NCBI RefSeq assembly: GCF_016863395.1
Contig: NZ_BOOU01000024.1
Span: 1-64,000, forward strand
DNA: 64,000 nucleotides
Reading direction: 5' to 3'
Origin: Sphaerisporangium rufum
GTDB lineage: Bacteria; Actinomycetota; Actinomycetes; Streptosporangiales; Streptosporangiaceae
Both the position numbers and the translations under genes were made by a program. The notes beneath the pieces are model-generated. The model worked only from the letters and a program-made list of their open reading frames with translations. It ran no database searches and had not been told where the DNA came from. Positions 41,543 through 50,346 of the stretch are shown piece by piece (position 1 is the first letter of the stretch; each line of letters starts with the position of its first letter).

Positions 41543-42079
41543 TCAGGCCAGGAACCTGGCCAGCGACGGCGACCGCAGGTGCGCCACCACGGACTGGAGC
41601 CGTTCCCGGGCCATCGGGTCGCCGATCCGGCCGTCGGCGTCCAGCGGCACGGTCCCCGGCGGGGTGGCGAGGTCGGCCCCCTGGACGGCGGCGCCGGCCG
41701 CGCCGAGCGCCCGCCGCAACTGGATCTGCGCCCACATCGACTCGTGCGGGCTGGCACAGGCGGTGACCACGGCCACCGGCTTGCCGAGCAGCGCGGTCCC
41801 GCCGTGCTGGGAGGCCAGCCAGTCGAGGGCGTGGCCGAGCTGGGCGGGCATCACGCTGTGCGCGGGCGCCGCGACCAGCAGCCCGTCCGCCCCGGCCAGC
41901 GTCTGGCACAGGTCCGCCACGCATGCGGGCATCGCCCGGTCCTCCAGCGGCGGCACCTCGGCCAGCCGCTCCCAGATCTCGAACTCCGCCGGCGGCGGGA
42001 GTTCCCGTCCCACCGCCTCCAGCAGCCTCCGGATGTGCGCTCCCGGAAGCAGGCTGCCCGCGATACCTACGACCCTCAA
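41543..42079 (-). CDS. NADPH-dependent FMN reductase family protein
   Basis: Flavodoxin-fold reductase of 178 residues that binds FMN and uses NAD(P)H. The phosphate-binding loop follows the first strand (LRVVGIAGSLLPG), and the middle motif is LLVAAPAHSVMPAQL (GADGLLVA on the preceding strand). TTG 42079 is selected because it places the start immediately before this strand and follows AGGCGAGG; no ATG or GTG fits. Single-gene unit. Possible supply of reduced FMN to a monooxygenase. Confidence 0.8.
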   Translation of the reverse strand: MRVVGIAGSLLPGAHIRRLLEAVGRELPPPAEFEIWERLAEVPPLEDRAMPACVADLCQTLAGADGLLVAAPAHSVMPAQLGHALDWLASQHGGTALLGKPVAVVTACASPHESMWAQIQLRRALGAAGAAVQGADLATPPGTVPLDADGRIGDPMARERLQSVVAHLRSPSLARFLA

Positions 42080-42267
42080 CTCGACCTCGCCTCTGTCGCG
42101 ACGCGGCGACGACCGGAGCGGGCCGCGGAGACGCCCGGAGATATGGCGCCCCCCGCACGGGACCGTCGGCCGCACTGCCCGCCCCAACGACATGTGATCC
42201 GCAACGCTCGATGCCCCACAGCGCGCGCGATGAACATCCGTCCGGTGACTGATTTCCTTTCCGCAGG

Positions 42268-42585
42268 TCAGAACCGGTCGATCCGCGCCGGCAGCTTGGC
42301 GGCCAGCACGTCCACCTTCTCGACCGTCGGCGGGCGGACGAACAGCTCGTCGGACCGGGCGAGCAGCCGGCCCACCATCGCGCCGGACAGGTTCGCCCGC
42401 CGCGCGGCGGGATCGTCGAAGGCGTCGAACATCCCGAAGGTCACGCAGTCGATCCGCAGGCCGAACCAGGTCTCGGTCCAGGTCTCCTCGTTGACCATGC
42501 GCACCGCGTCGCGCAGGAGGCGTTCGACCTCGTGTTCCTTGCCGGGGCGGGCGTGCACCCGGACCAGCGCACCACAGCTGAGCAT
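42268..42585 (-). CDS. Antibiotic biosynthesis monooxygenase (ABM) domain protein
   Basis: A 105-residue dimeric ferredoxin-like protein of the ABM/YgiN type. The fold is visible as GALVRVHARPGKEHEVERLL followed by ETWFGLRID and the DAFDDPAARRANL segment. Family members either oxidise quinol-like compounds without cofactors or act as small stress proteins. ATG 42585 is strongly supported by GGAGGGGG six bases upstream; earlier in-frame starts are rejected. It lies upstream of the FMN reductase on the same strand with a 188-base gap. Confidence 0.85.
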   Translation of the reverse strand: MLSCGALVRVHARPGKEHEVERLLRDAVRMVNEETWTETWFGLRIDCVTFGMFDAFDDPAARRANLSGAMVGRLLARSDELFVRPPTVEKVDVLAAKLPARIDRF

Positions 42586-42703
42586 TCGAACCCCCTCCAT
42601 TCCGGCCGGCCGGGGGTCCGGCGCCGTCCAACAGAGGTCGATACCCGCTGACAAAAGCGGCGAACGGCGACTTAACGGGAAATTAGCGGATTTTTCCTGA
42701 TTA

Positions 42704-43375
42704 TTAGCCGGCGGGGTGGCCGGCCGGGATCACGATGGCGGTCAGGATGAGGCCGTCCCCGGCCGTCCAGCGGCCGGTGAACCCGGTGACCTCCCGGCCG
42801 GCCACCCGCGGGCCGGGCACCAGCAACCGGGCGGAGAAGGCGCCCGCGTCCGGATCGATCGACAGCGAGGCCTCCTCGAAACCGAGCCACCGCCCGGCCA
42901 GCGGGAACCACGCCTTGTACACCGCCTCCTTGGCGCAGAACAGCAGGCGCTCCCACGACACCCCGGCCGGGTGGCCGCGCAGCTCGCGCAGCAGCCCGTG
43001 CTCCTCCGGCCGGGCGATCACGTCCAGCACCCCCTCCGGCAGCTCCTGGTCCGGCTCGGCGTCGATGCCGATCGCCGTCACCTCCGCCGCCCGGGCCAGC
43101 ACGGCGCCGCGGTACCCGGCGCAGTGCGTCATGCTGCCGACGATCCCGGCCGGCCACCGCGGCTCGCCGCGCGGCCCGGGCACCACCGGCGCGGCCGGGA
43201 CACCGAGCGCGGCCATCGCCCGCCGCGCGCACACCCGCGCCGTCGTGAACTCCCGGCGCCGCTTGTCCACCGCGAGCTCGACCGCCTGCTCCTCCTCGGG
43301 GAACAGGACCGCGTCCACCGGGTCGTCGAACAGCTCGGCCGACACCACGCCCGCGGGCAGGATGGCCTCGATCAA
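42704..43375 (-). CDS. 4'-phosphopantetheinyl transferase (EntD/Sfp-type)
   Basis: A 223-residue transferase that moves phosphopantetheine from CoA to the Ser of carrier domains. Motifs: VGSMTHCAGYRGAV near 80, metal-binding GIDAEPDQ (D105, E107), and FCAKEAVYKAWF (K149, E150, K154). The length and motifs fit the EntD subgroup. TTG 43375 overlaps the stop of the upstream phosphoesterase (TTGA, 4 bases), so the genes are coupled. It could activate the two carrier domains of the NRPS at 22.6 kb. Confidence 0.92.
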   Translation of the reverse strand: MIEAILPAGVVSAELFDDPVDAVLFPEEEQAVELAVDKRRREFTTARVCARRAMAALGVPAAPVVPGPRGEPRWPAGIVGSMTHCAGYRGAVLARAAEVTAIGIDAEPDQELPEGVLDVIARPEEHGLLRELRGHPAGVSWERLLFCAKEAVYKAWFPLAGRWLGFEEASLSIDPDAGAFSARLLVPGPRVAGREVTGFTGRWTAGDGLILTAIVIPAGHPAG

Positions 43376-44223
43376 GGAGCGGGCTCCTCGGGGAAGACCG
43401 GCCGCATCGCCTTCGCGCCGTCCATCCCGTACATCTGCCGCTCGCGCGGGTAGCCGAGCGACACCTCCTCGAAGCGCACCCCGTCGTACCGGGTGGTGCG
43501 CGGGATGTGCAGGTGCCCGTAGACCACGGCCGCCGCGTTGTAGCGCAGGTGCCAGTCGGCGGTCTCCACCGTGCCGCACCACTGGGCGAACTGCGGATGG
43601 CGCAGCACGTCGGTCGGCTCGCGCACCAGCGGGAAGTGGTTGACCAGCACGGTCGGGATGGCCGGGTCGCGCTCGGCCAGCCGCCGCTCGGTCTCGCGCA
43701 GCCGGGCCCGGCACCAGGCGTCCCGGCTGGGATAGGGATCGGGGTGCAGCATGAACTCGTCGGTGCACACCACGCCGCTGCGGTGCGCCCAGGCCAGCGA
43801 CTCCTCCTTGGTGGTGTTCGGCGGCCGGAAGGTGTAGTCGTACAGCACGAACAGCGGCGCGATCGTCACCGGGCCGCCGTGCCCGGTCCACACCGCGTAC
43901 GGATCCTCCGGGGTGAGCACGCCCAGGCGGCGGCAGATCTCCACCAGGTGGCGGTAGCGCTCCTCGCCGCGCAGCCGCACCGGGTCGTCCTTCGGCGTCC
44001 ACAGCTCGTGGTTGCCCGGCGTCCACACCACGGTGGCGAACCGCCCGGCCAGCAGGCCGAGCGCCCACTCGATGTCCGCGACGAACTCGCCGACGTCCCC
44101 GGCCACCAGCAACCAGTCGTCCGGCGACTCCGGCCGCAGCTCCTCGACGATCGCCCGGTTGGCGGGATAGGCGACATGGAGGTCGCTGACGGCCATCAAC
44201 CTGCCCGGAGCCGTACCGCCCAT
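43372..44223 (-). CDS. Calcineurin-like metallophosphoesterase
   Basis: A 283-residue phosphoesterase with two-metal site motifs MAVSDLHVA, LVAGDVGEF, TPGNHELW, LVNHFPL and VYGHLHIPR, all intact. ATG 44223 is chosen; the longer upstream frame has no homology. Actinobacterial genes of this type are commonly found directly before a PPTase gene, as here (4-base overlap), though the reason is not known. Substrate unknown. Confidence 0.9.
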   Translation of the reverse strand: MGGTAPGRLMAVSDLHVAYPANRAIVEELRPESPDDWLLVAGDVGEFVADIEWALGLLAGRFATVVWTPGNHELWTPKDDPVRLRGEERYRHLVEICRRLGVLTPEDPYAVWTGHGGPVTIAPLFVLYDYTFRPPNTTKEESLAWAHRSGVVCTDEFMLHPDPYPSRDAWCRARLRETERRLAERDPAIPTVLVNHFPLVREPTDVLRHPQFAQWCGTVETADWHLRYNAAAVVYGHLHIPRTTRYDGVRFEEVSLGYPRERQMYGMDGAKAMRPVFPEEPAP

Positions 44224-44426
44224 AATCACCCGACGATCGTAACCGCGCCGCCCCCGCCCACAAAAGATCGCCGCCCTGGTCCCCCGCCCGGCTCGGATTG
44301 TCATCTAGCCGGATGACAACGGTTATCGAGCGACCTGCTGGGCCGGGAGCGACTGGGCGCCGTCTGTCGATTGCCGGAATAACGCTCGGCAGATGGATCT
44401 TGTGGGGCTGACCAATGAGCCGCCTC

Positions 44427-44628
44427 CTAGAAATGGTCGGGCAGCCATGGTTCGAGGTCTGTCGTGCTACGGATCAGTATCGCGAGTGCCTTGTCGGAGG
44501 TCGCGCGGAGGCCTGCTATGCGGGCCGAGGCGAGAGTTCGGTAGCCGCCCGCGTACCAGGCGGCGAGTTGCCTGCGGGTGAGGGCGGCCTCGCCCTCGGC
44601 GTTTGTCGGCTTGATTTCGGCTGCGCGG
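44427..44628 (-). pseudogene. 3' fragment of an Eis-like N-acetyltransferase
   Basis: Without a start codon, this frame reads RRQLAAWYAGGYRTLASA and ends in DLEPWLPDHF before TAG at 44427-44429. This closely resembles the last 55 residues of Eis-family acetyltransferases (LALYLGG... then PW-x-x-x-F at the C-terminus). A stop lies just upstream in this frame at the junction with the next fragment. It is a gene remnant joined to a different remnant. Confidence 0.5.
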
Positions 44629-44872
44629 CGTGATCATCGGCATTGGAGGCGTCGAAGACGACGTCGAAGGGCCCGGACTCCAGTAGGGCGGCCAGTCCGC
44701 GGTCGGACGTCGGGCACCCCATCTCAGCCGCACGCCTCAGTCCCAGGCTCTCCTGATTCCGGCCCGCCACCAGACGGCAGTCCAGGGTCAGCGAGCGCTG
44801 GAGCTTGCCGGCGAGGTCGGCGCCGATCAGGCCGGATCCGAGTACTGCCACGCTTGACCTTCTATAGGTCAT
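44629..44872 (-). pseudogene. 5' fragment of an acetaldehyde dehydrogenase (acylating), MhpF-like
   Basis: The first 81 residues match the NAD-binding start of acylating acetaldehyde dehydrogenase: VAVLGSGLIGADLAGKL, LVAGRNQESLGLRRAAEMG and FDVVFDASNADDH. After residue 81 similarity stops and the catalytic Cys domain is missing, so the gene is truncated. It lies 88 bases downstream of a hydratase gene of the same meta-cleavage pathway, indicating a former catabolic operon. Confidence 0.75.
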
Positions 44873-44960
44873 GAGCCCTCCTTTTCGTGTAAAGAATGTG
44901 CGCCGTCGGCGGTTGATCGCCCACGACGGACGATTGATAGATCGCGGACATGAACCCAGG

Positions 44961-45755
44961 TCAGGTGACTCGCAGGTGGACCGGCGGCAGATGGGGGCTC
45001 AGGACCCGCACCGTGACCCCCGCGTTCAAGGGGATGCTGGCGTGCACGGCGCCGGCCAGGACGAGATCACCGGCCCGCAGTGTCCGCGAGGACTCGACGC
45101 GGCTCAACCGATCTGCCAGCCACACCAAGGGCCGGAACGGGTCGCCGAGGACGGCTCGTCCCTTCCCCGAGGCGACAGTTCTGCCGTCGATGCTGAGGAT
45201 CAACTGCTCGGCCGCCAGATCCCATGCGGGATCGTGCGGGACCATGGGCCCGATGACGGCCCGCGCGCACGAGGCGTTGTCCGCGATGCTGTCCGCCAGG
45301 GCGATCCGCCAGCTGGTGAACCGGGTGTCGATCACCTCGATGGCGAGGCACACCTGCGACACCGCGGCCTTGACCGCCTCCAGGGTGAGGCCGGGACCTC
45401 GCAGGTCATTGCCCAGCTGAAACGCGATCTCCGCCTCCACCCTCGGCGCCATCAAGTCGCTCCTGACCAGCTCACTCCCGCTGTGCAGCACCATGTCGCC
45501 CATGAGCACGCCCGAGTCCGGTTCGTCGACACCCATCTGCTCCTGCATGGCCCGGGAGGTCGCCCCGACCTTGTGGCCGACGACGCGGGCGCCGCCAGCG
45601 GTGCGGCGCGCGATGGCCGCAGCCTGAATGCGGTAGGCGTTCTCGATGGTCAGTCCAACGGGCCGCGTGGTCAGCGGTGTCATCGGAACCCGAGTTCGTT
45701 CTGCCGCGAGCAGCGCGGTCGCGACGGAATTCCACCGCCGTTTCTGCTCATACAC
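44961..45755 (-). CDS. 2-oxopent-4-enoate hydratase family protein (MhpD-like)
   Basis: A 264-residue enzyme of the fumarylacetoacetate-hydrolase fold group that hydrates 2-hydroxypenta-2,4-dienoate in meta-cleavage of aromatics. Visible motifs: GHKVGATSRAMQEQMGVDEP, PRVEAEIAFQLG (metal-binding E-x-E), CLAIEVIDTRF and GDLVLAGAV. The gene looks intact. GTG 45755 is used; its ribosome site is weak. The aldolase is missing and the dehydrogenase is broken, so the enzyme may now be orphaned. Confidence 0.88.
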   Translation of the reverse strand: MYEQKRRWNSVATALLAAERTRVPMTPLTTRPVGLTIENAYRIQAAAIARRTAGGARVVGHKVGATSRAMQEQMGVDEPDSGVLMGDMVLHSGSELVRSDLMAPRVEAEIAFQLGNDLRGPGLTLEAVKAAVSQVCLAIEVIDTRFTSWRIALADSIADNASCARAVIGPMVPHDPAWDLAAEQLILSIDGRTVASGKGRAVLGDPFRPLVWLADRLSRVESSRTLRAGDLVLAGAVHASIPLNAGVTVRVLSPHLPPVHLRVT

Positions 45756-45978
45756 CGTTTCCCCCCAGATCGTGCAGTGGGTGGAGATCCCAGTAAGAGC
45801 GCGCAGATCGAGCGGCGAGGTCGCCGCGCCTGCTGATGCAACCCGGCAGAGCGAACATCTGCGAGCCGACCGCGCCGGTTTCTCCTTGTCTGACGAATAG
45901 TCAAACCCAGGCGGCGCCGCGGCGGTACGGTGACGAGCAGGTCAAGCGGTATATCGCGTATACAGGGGGCAGGTGCCC

Positions 45979-47350
45979 ATGACCACGCGCAGGCCGAACC
46001 ACAAGCTCCGCAACCTGGTCGCCGAAACCGGACTGACCTATGAGGCGCTTGCCGCCGCAGTCCGCGCTGTCGCCGGCGAATGCGGCGTCGTGTTACGGAC
46101 CAACAGATCCACGGTCGAACACTGGATCGCCGGAACGGCACCCCGAGGAGACACCGGCCGCTACCTTGCCGTCGCCCTAACCCGACGTCTCGGCCGGCTC
46201 CTCAGCTTGGTCGACCTCGGCCTGCCGGACACGGACGATCCGGCCAATGACACCATCGGGCTATCGCTCGGAGCCGACCCGCTGGATGTCCTACTGCCGA
46301 TGTGGAGGTACGACTAGGACCGCCGCGACTTCCTGACGACTTCCGCCTACTCCGTGGCCGCCGCCGCTCTGCCGCTCTCCCACGTTCAAGAGATCGTTGC
46401 CCGCTCCACCGCCGCCCGGACCGGGCACATCGTCGGCATGGCCGACGTCACCGCTGTACGCGACATGATCACCGCGTTCTCTGAGATCGACGAACGTCAC
46501 GGTGGCCAGCACGGCCGCAGCGCCCTGGTCACATATTTGCGCGACGATGTCGCCCCGATGTGCCGAGCCCGATTCCGAACCGACGAGGTTCGCCGGCAGA
46601 TGCTCTCGGCCGCCAGCCGTGGCGTGCACCTGCTCGGCTGGAAGAGCTACGACGCCGGACAGCAGGGGTTCGCTCAGCGTCACTACCTTCAGTCCTACGC
46701 TCTGGCCGCCGAGTCCGGGATCATCGGGCACGACGGGTTCGTCATGCGCACCATGGCCATGCAGGGCCTCAAACTCCACCACCCCGAACACTGCCGGGCC
46801 CTCGCCGAAACCGGCCTGAATCGGGCAAAAGGCCGTGTTGATGCCCAGACCGAGGCCCTCTTCCGCGTTGTTCACGCCCATACCCTTGCCAAGACCGGCA
46901 AGCGCCGAGCGGCCCCTCACCGAGGTCGAGCAAGCCCGTAACCTGCTCACGACGGCCCCCGGCGATGAGCTACCGTACTGGGCCTTGGCCTGGGGACCCC
47001 CGGCCTCCTCGGTGTACTCTCGCACCGCCAAGGTTCACGAAACCCTCGGCGAGCACCGCGCAGCCGCCGAGCACTACGCACTCGCCGCCGCGTCCCGCCC
47101 CAGCACTTACGCCCGCGTCGTCGCTCTCGACCTGGTGGCGGGCGCCGAGATGCACCTCACAAACGGCGGCATCGAGCAGGCGTGCGCCACCTGGCACCAG
47201 GCCATCGATCACATGGACGGCGTACGGTCCATGCGCACCCTCAGAGCCATCCGCCGTATGCGTGCAGCCCTCGCCCGCTTCCGCGCCCGCGGCCTGCGGT
47301 GCGCAGCCGAACTCGATGAAAGGGCCCGCGACTTCATCACCGGGACCTGA
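45979..47350 (+). pseudogene. XRE/TPR-type regulator, broken by a stop codon and a frameshift
   Basis: The parts together encode one actinobacterial HTH-TPR regulator. The first 112 residues (NHKLRNLVAETGLTYEALA..., HTH-like) end at TAG 46315-46317. The same frame continues with DRRDFLTTSAYSVAAAALPL, where homologous proteins have a continuous chain, probably a TGG-to-TAG change. A second lesion at about 46900-46910 shifts the frame (KTGKRRA to ERPLTEVEQARNLL), and the final part runs to TGA at 47350. ATG 45979 is the start. Confidence 0.8.
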
Positions 47351-47402
47351 CGACCGATCCCACGCTCGGCCGGCACCGCACGATTCAGGCAGCCGACCCG
47401 GC

Positions 47403-48161
47403 TCAGGTGTCCCGCCGAAGCGATTCCCTCGCGTGACGACGCACGATCGGATCCAAGTAGTCCACGCGCGGACCATCCAGAGCTGCAAGCTCGGCCGGTG
47501 AACCCACGAACGCGAACCTGTCCAGCTCCGGCTTACGCCCCTGAGCGTGCTCGCTGCGCGTAACCGCCTCGAACCGCTCACCCAGCAACGACGCCGGCCG
47601 CGGCGAGGCGAGAAAAGTGAAACCGATGCTCCGATGCTCGCCGCGAGTTACGGCCCACAGGACCAGCTCGCTCGAGGACAGGTCCACACCCGTCTCCTCA
47701 GCCAACTCCCGCGCAGCGTGGCGCCGCAACGCATCCTCATCGAGTGCCGCACCCTCCTCGGGCGGCTCGACGGAACCACCTGGAAGCTGCCAACGCCCCG
47801 GAGCGGCAGTCGAAGGCGACATTCGCCCCACCAGCACACGTGCGTCTGCCGTCGGCTGAACAACGTTCACGAACAACGACGGCAACCAGGAACTGTTGCC
47901 GGCGACCCGACGCAGCGCGTAGTGCCGGTAAGTCACCCGCGCCCACAGCAAGACGAGACTCCGCGGACCCTCCCACTCCAGCCCCGCGCAAGCCACCACT
48001 GGACCATCGAAGAGACTCGGATTCGCCCTGACGGCCTCATCCCACACACGGTCCCTGGCCGCCGCGTCATCGGACGACAGACGTGGCGCTTCGACCTCCG
48101 TCAAGCGGAGCCGATCAACCTCAAACAGGTCAACACTCAGGGCAGGCACTGTCTTGGCCAC
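47403..48161 (-). CDS. Nudix hydrolase-domain protein
   Basis: A 252-residue protein with an N-terminal region of about 100 residues of unknown type and a C-terminal Nudix domain. The box is present in extended form: QLPGGSVEPPEEG, about ten extra residues, then [13 protein letters not shown]; the insertion between the Gly-rich part and R-E-x-x-E-E is longer than usual. GTG 48161 is chosen because upstream sequence is Arg/Pro-rich without homology. It lies opposite the broken regulator. Substrate unknown. Confidence 0.75.
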   Translation of the reverse strand: MAKTVPALSVDLFEVDRLRLTEVEAPRLSSDDAAARDRVWDEAVRANPSLFDGPVVACAGLEWEGPRSLVLLWARVTYRHYALRRVAGNSSWLPSLFVNVVQPTADARVLVGRMSPSTAAPGRWQLPGGSVEPPEEGAALDEDALRRHAARELAEETGVDLSSSELVLWAVTRGEHRSIGFTFLASPRPASLLGERFEAVTRSEHAQGRKPELDRFAFVGSPAELAALDGPRVDYLDPIVRRHARESLRRDT

Positions 48162-48474
48162 CGGCCCATCGTAGGGCTGGGGGTCGCCGTTGCCGGGATG
48201 ACGTGGCCTCACCAGGTCGGCTGGTCTCGGCCTCGGGCCGGGTCGTGCCCGGCGACCTATCACGCAGGAGCCCGCGTAGCGCGCACTCCTACGTGCCCTT
48301 CCCGGCAAATAGGAGTATTCGCGACGACCTTGCCCGGGATGCCGCCGGTTCGCGTTCCAGCCTCGAACGGCTGGCCGGGCGCCGCGTCGTCAGGATGGGA
48401 CGTGGCGCCATGGATCATCAGAGTTCTCGTTACGGTCGGCCTGCCATTGCCGCTGGCAACGCCGGCCGGCTCGA

Positions 48475-49845
48475 TCAGTTCGGGATCGGGGCGTTGAGGG
48501 CCAGCCGGTAGTCACCGAGGGCAGGCAGGGTGGTGCGCTTGTCGAGGGGGACGGTGTCCAGGACGCGGCGGGCGGTATGGGTCATCATGTGGGTGCGGTA
48601 TGCCGGATCGAGGTCGGCCATGACCGCCGTGGCCAGCAGGAGCGCCTCGTTGTAGCCGCCACTCCGGCCGACGCTGATCGCTTCGTGCAGGCGGACGTTC
48701 ACCGCGTTCTGGTAGTTGGGGTTGGCGGCCAGCGCCTGGTCCCGGGCCTCTCGCGCGGCCTCCGTCGCACCGCCGAAGGCATGGACCCAGGCGCTGGTGA
48801 AGGCCGTCGAGGAGGTGCCCCAGCCGTAGCTCTCACCGGACATCGTGAACCGGTCCGCCAGCCCGCGGAGGTGGCGGACGCGATCGAAGGCCTCCGGTTG
48901 CCGGCCGAGTACGGCCAGTGCCTGGGCCTCGGCAGCCACCGCTATCAACACCCCGGCAGACAGGCGGTCGCCTGCCAAGTCCTGGGCGTTCCGGGCGAGG
49001 ATCAACAGCGCCTCGGGGGAGCGAGGGGTATAGAGGCCGAACACCGCCTCATAGCCGCGGACCCATACGCGCATGTCGCGGTCACCGGAGGCGTCGGCGG
49101 CGTGGCGGGCGGTGGTCCACCAGCGGCGGGCGGCGCCGTGCTCGCCGAGTCGCGTGAGGACGTTCGCGTGCATGACGGACAGCCAGGCGCTGATCCGCTG
49201 CAGGCCGGGGAGCTTCTCTGCGGTCGCCCGGGTGATCGAATGCTGGACGGTGGCGAAGTCCAGGACGAGGTCGTCACGGATGGTGGCAGGCGGTTGGGTC
49301 TGCACCGCGTGCATGTGGTCGGCGCAGGTGACCCCCCAGTCCTCCACCGAATTGCCCGCGGCGGTGCCGAGCATCCGCTCGGCCAGGTTGCGGATCGGCT
49401 CGCCGTGATTGATCAGCGGCGTCTGGGCCAGCAGGCCCGCCGCGGCCAGCTGGAATAGCTCTCGGCGTTCCACGTCGTCTCCCGGGAAAAGGGCGTTACT
49501 GCCGCTTTCACGGTAACCCGGCTTTGCGGCGTTTGTCGCGGCGGCCAGGTCGTCCAATGGACAATGTCCGAGCCTTTGTACCACCGGCCACAGGATTTTC
49601 AGCTGGCCCCCTGCGCGGAGGGCGTCGTCGAGGGACTGGACGCGGGTGCCGGACTCCGGGAGGCATTCGCCGCGCTCGATGGAGCCCAGCATGGAGGCGG
49701 AATAGCCGGTGCGGGCGCCGAGCAGGTCGACGGTGAGCCGGTGGCCGACCCGTAGTTCATAGCTGTCCCGGAGATCGCGGACCAGTGCCCCGAAATAGTG
49801 GGCCATCGACCTATATCGGTCATGGTTCTTCCGTGGTGCGGGCAT
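48475..49845 (-). CDS. XRE-family helix-turn-helix regulator with TPR-like C-terminus
   Basis: A 456-residue DNA-binding protein typical of actinomycetes. The HTH is at about residues 30-75 (RLTVDLLGARTGYSASMLGSIERGE). Residues 170-440 are helical repeats similar to TPR, probably sensing a peptide or small ligand. The gene is intact, in contrast to the related broken gene nearby. ATG 49845. Its lower GC content matches the neighbouring decayed region. Confidence 0.85.
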   Translation of the reverse strand: MPAPRKNHDRYRSMAHYFGALVRDLRDSYELRVGHRLTVDLLGARTGYSASMLGSIERGECLPESGTRVQSLDDALRAGGQLKILWPVVQRLGHCPLDDLAAATNAAKPGYRESGSNALFPGDDVERRELFQLAAAGLLAQTPLINHGEPIRNLAERMLGTAAGNSVEDWGVTCADHMHAVQTQPPATIRDDLVLDFATVQHSITRATAEKLPGLQRISAWLSVMHANVLTRLGEHGAARRWWTTARHAADASGDRDMRVWVRGYEAVFGLYTPRSPEALLILARNAQDLAGDRLSAGVLIAVAAEAQALAVLGRQPEAFDRVRHLRGLADRFTMSGESYGWGTSSTAFTSAWVHAFGGATEAAREARDQALAANPNYQNAVNVRLHEAISVGRSGGYNEALLLATAVMADLDPAYRTHMMTHTARRVLDTVPLDKRTTLPALGDYRLALNAPIPN

Positions 49846-50162
49846 GCCTTTTCCACCTCCTGATGTGGTCCGGAATCAGCGGCAGATCGCCGGAGGGGAT
49901 CGGCTCTTGTCCCGGGGTCGGCTGCGGAACAACCTGCTGGTAACTGTAAATGACGATCTGGTTACCGTACGCCAGTTCTGGAAATCGGTCCCAACTCGAT
50001 CAGGAGTGCGATACGCATGTCGGCATATGCCTTCGCGAACCCGGCGAAACGGGCGGCCGGCGGCCGGTGCCGCCCCGGTCGTACCTCCGCCGGATCCGAC
50101 CCCACCGGGCCAGGCGGTGCCGGCCGAACGAAACCGGGGTGCGGGGGCGCGGGGCGGGTGGG
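49846..50162. promoter_or_regulatory. Divergent intergenic region
   Basis: About 317 bases between the XRE gene and the exporter leader. It contains an inverted repeat GGTAAC (49939-49944)/GTTACC (49961-49966) spaced by 16 bases, in an AT-richer stretch likely to include the XRE promoter. No gene seen. Confidence 0.4.
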
Positions 50163-50168
50163 TAGGGT
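50163..50168 (+). promoter_or_regulatory. -10 element before the exporter leader ORF
   Basis: TAGGGT, a common actinobacterial -10 sequence. The spacing of seven bases to ATG 50176 predicts that transcription begins at or next to this ATG. Confidence 0.5.
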
Positions 50169-50175
50169 GCGGGGC

Positions 50176-50241
50176 ATGTCGAGCCCTGAGGCGGACACGG
50201 TGGGGGCCCGCGGTCACGCCGCCGGCCCCCGGAACACCTGA
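50176..50241 (+). CDS. Candidate leader peptide of the Cmx-like exporter gene
   Basis: A 21-codon open frame (starting MSSPEADTVG) that would be translated from a leaderless transcript. Within it GGGGGCC (50202-50208) pairs with GGCCCCC (50224-50230), so a ribosome stalled on the ORF could change downstream folding. It ends 105 bases before the exporter. Leader peptides are known for related chloramphenicol exporters, but this one is a prediction. Confidence 0.4.
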   Translation: MSSPEADTVGARGHAAGPRNT

Positions 50242-50346
50242 GTTCGCCGTCCCGCCGCGCGTGCGGCCTGGACGGGCGTGGCCATGGGTGCCGGCCGCGA
50301 TGACGAGACGCCTTCCTCGTCCGTTTCATCGCCTCGGAGTCACTCG

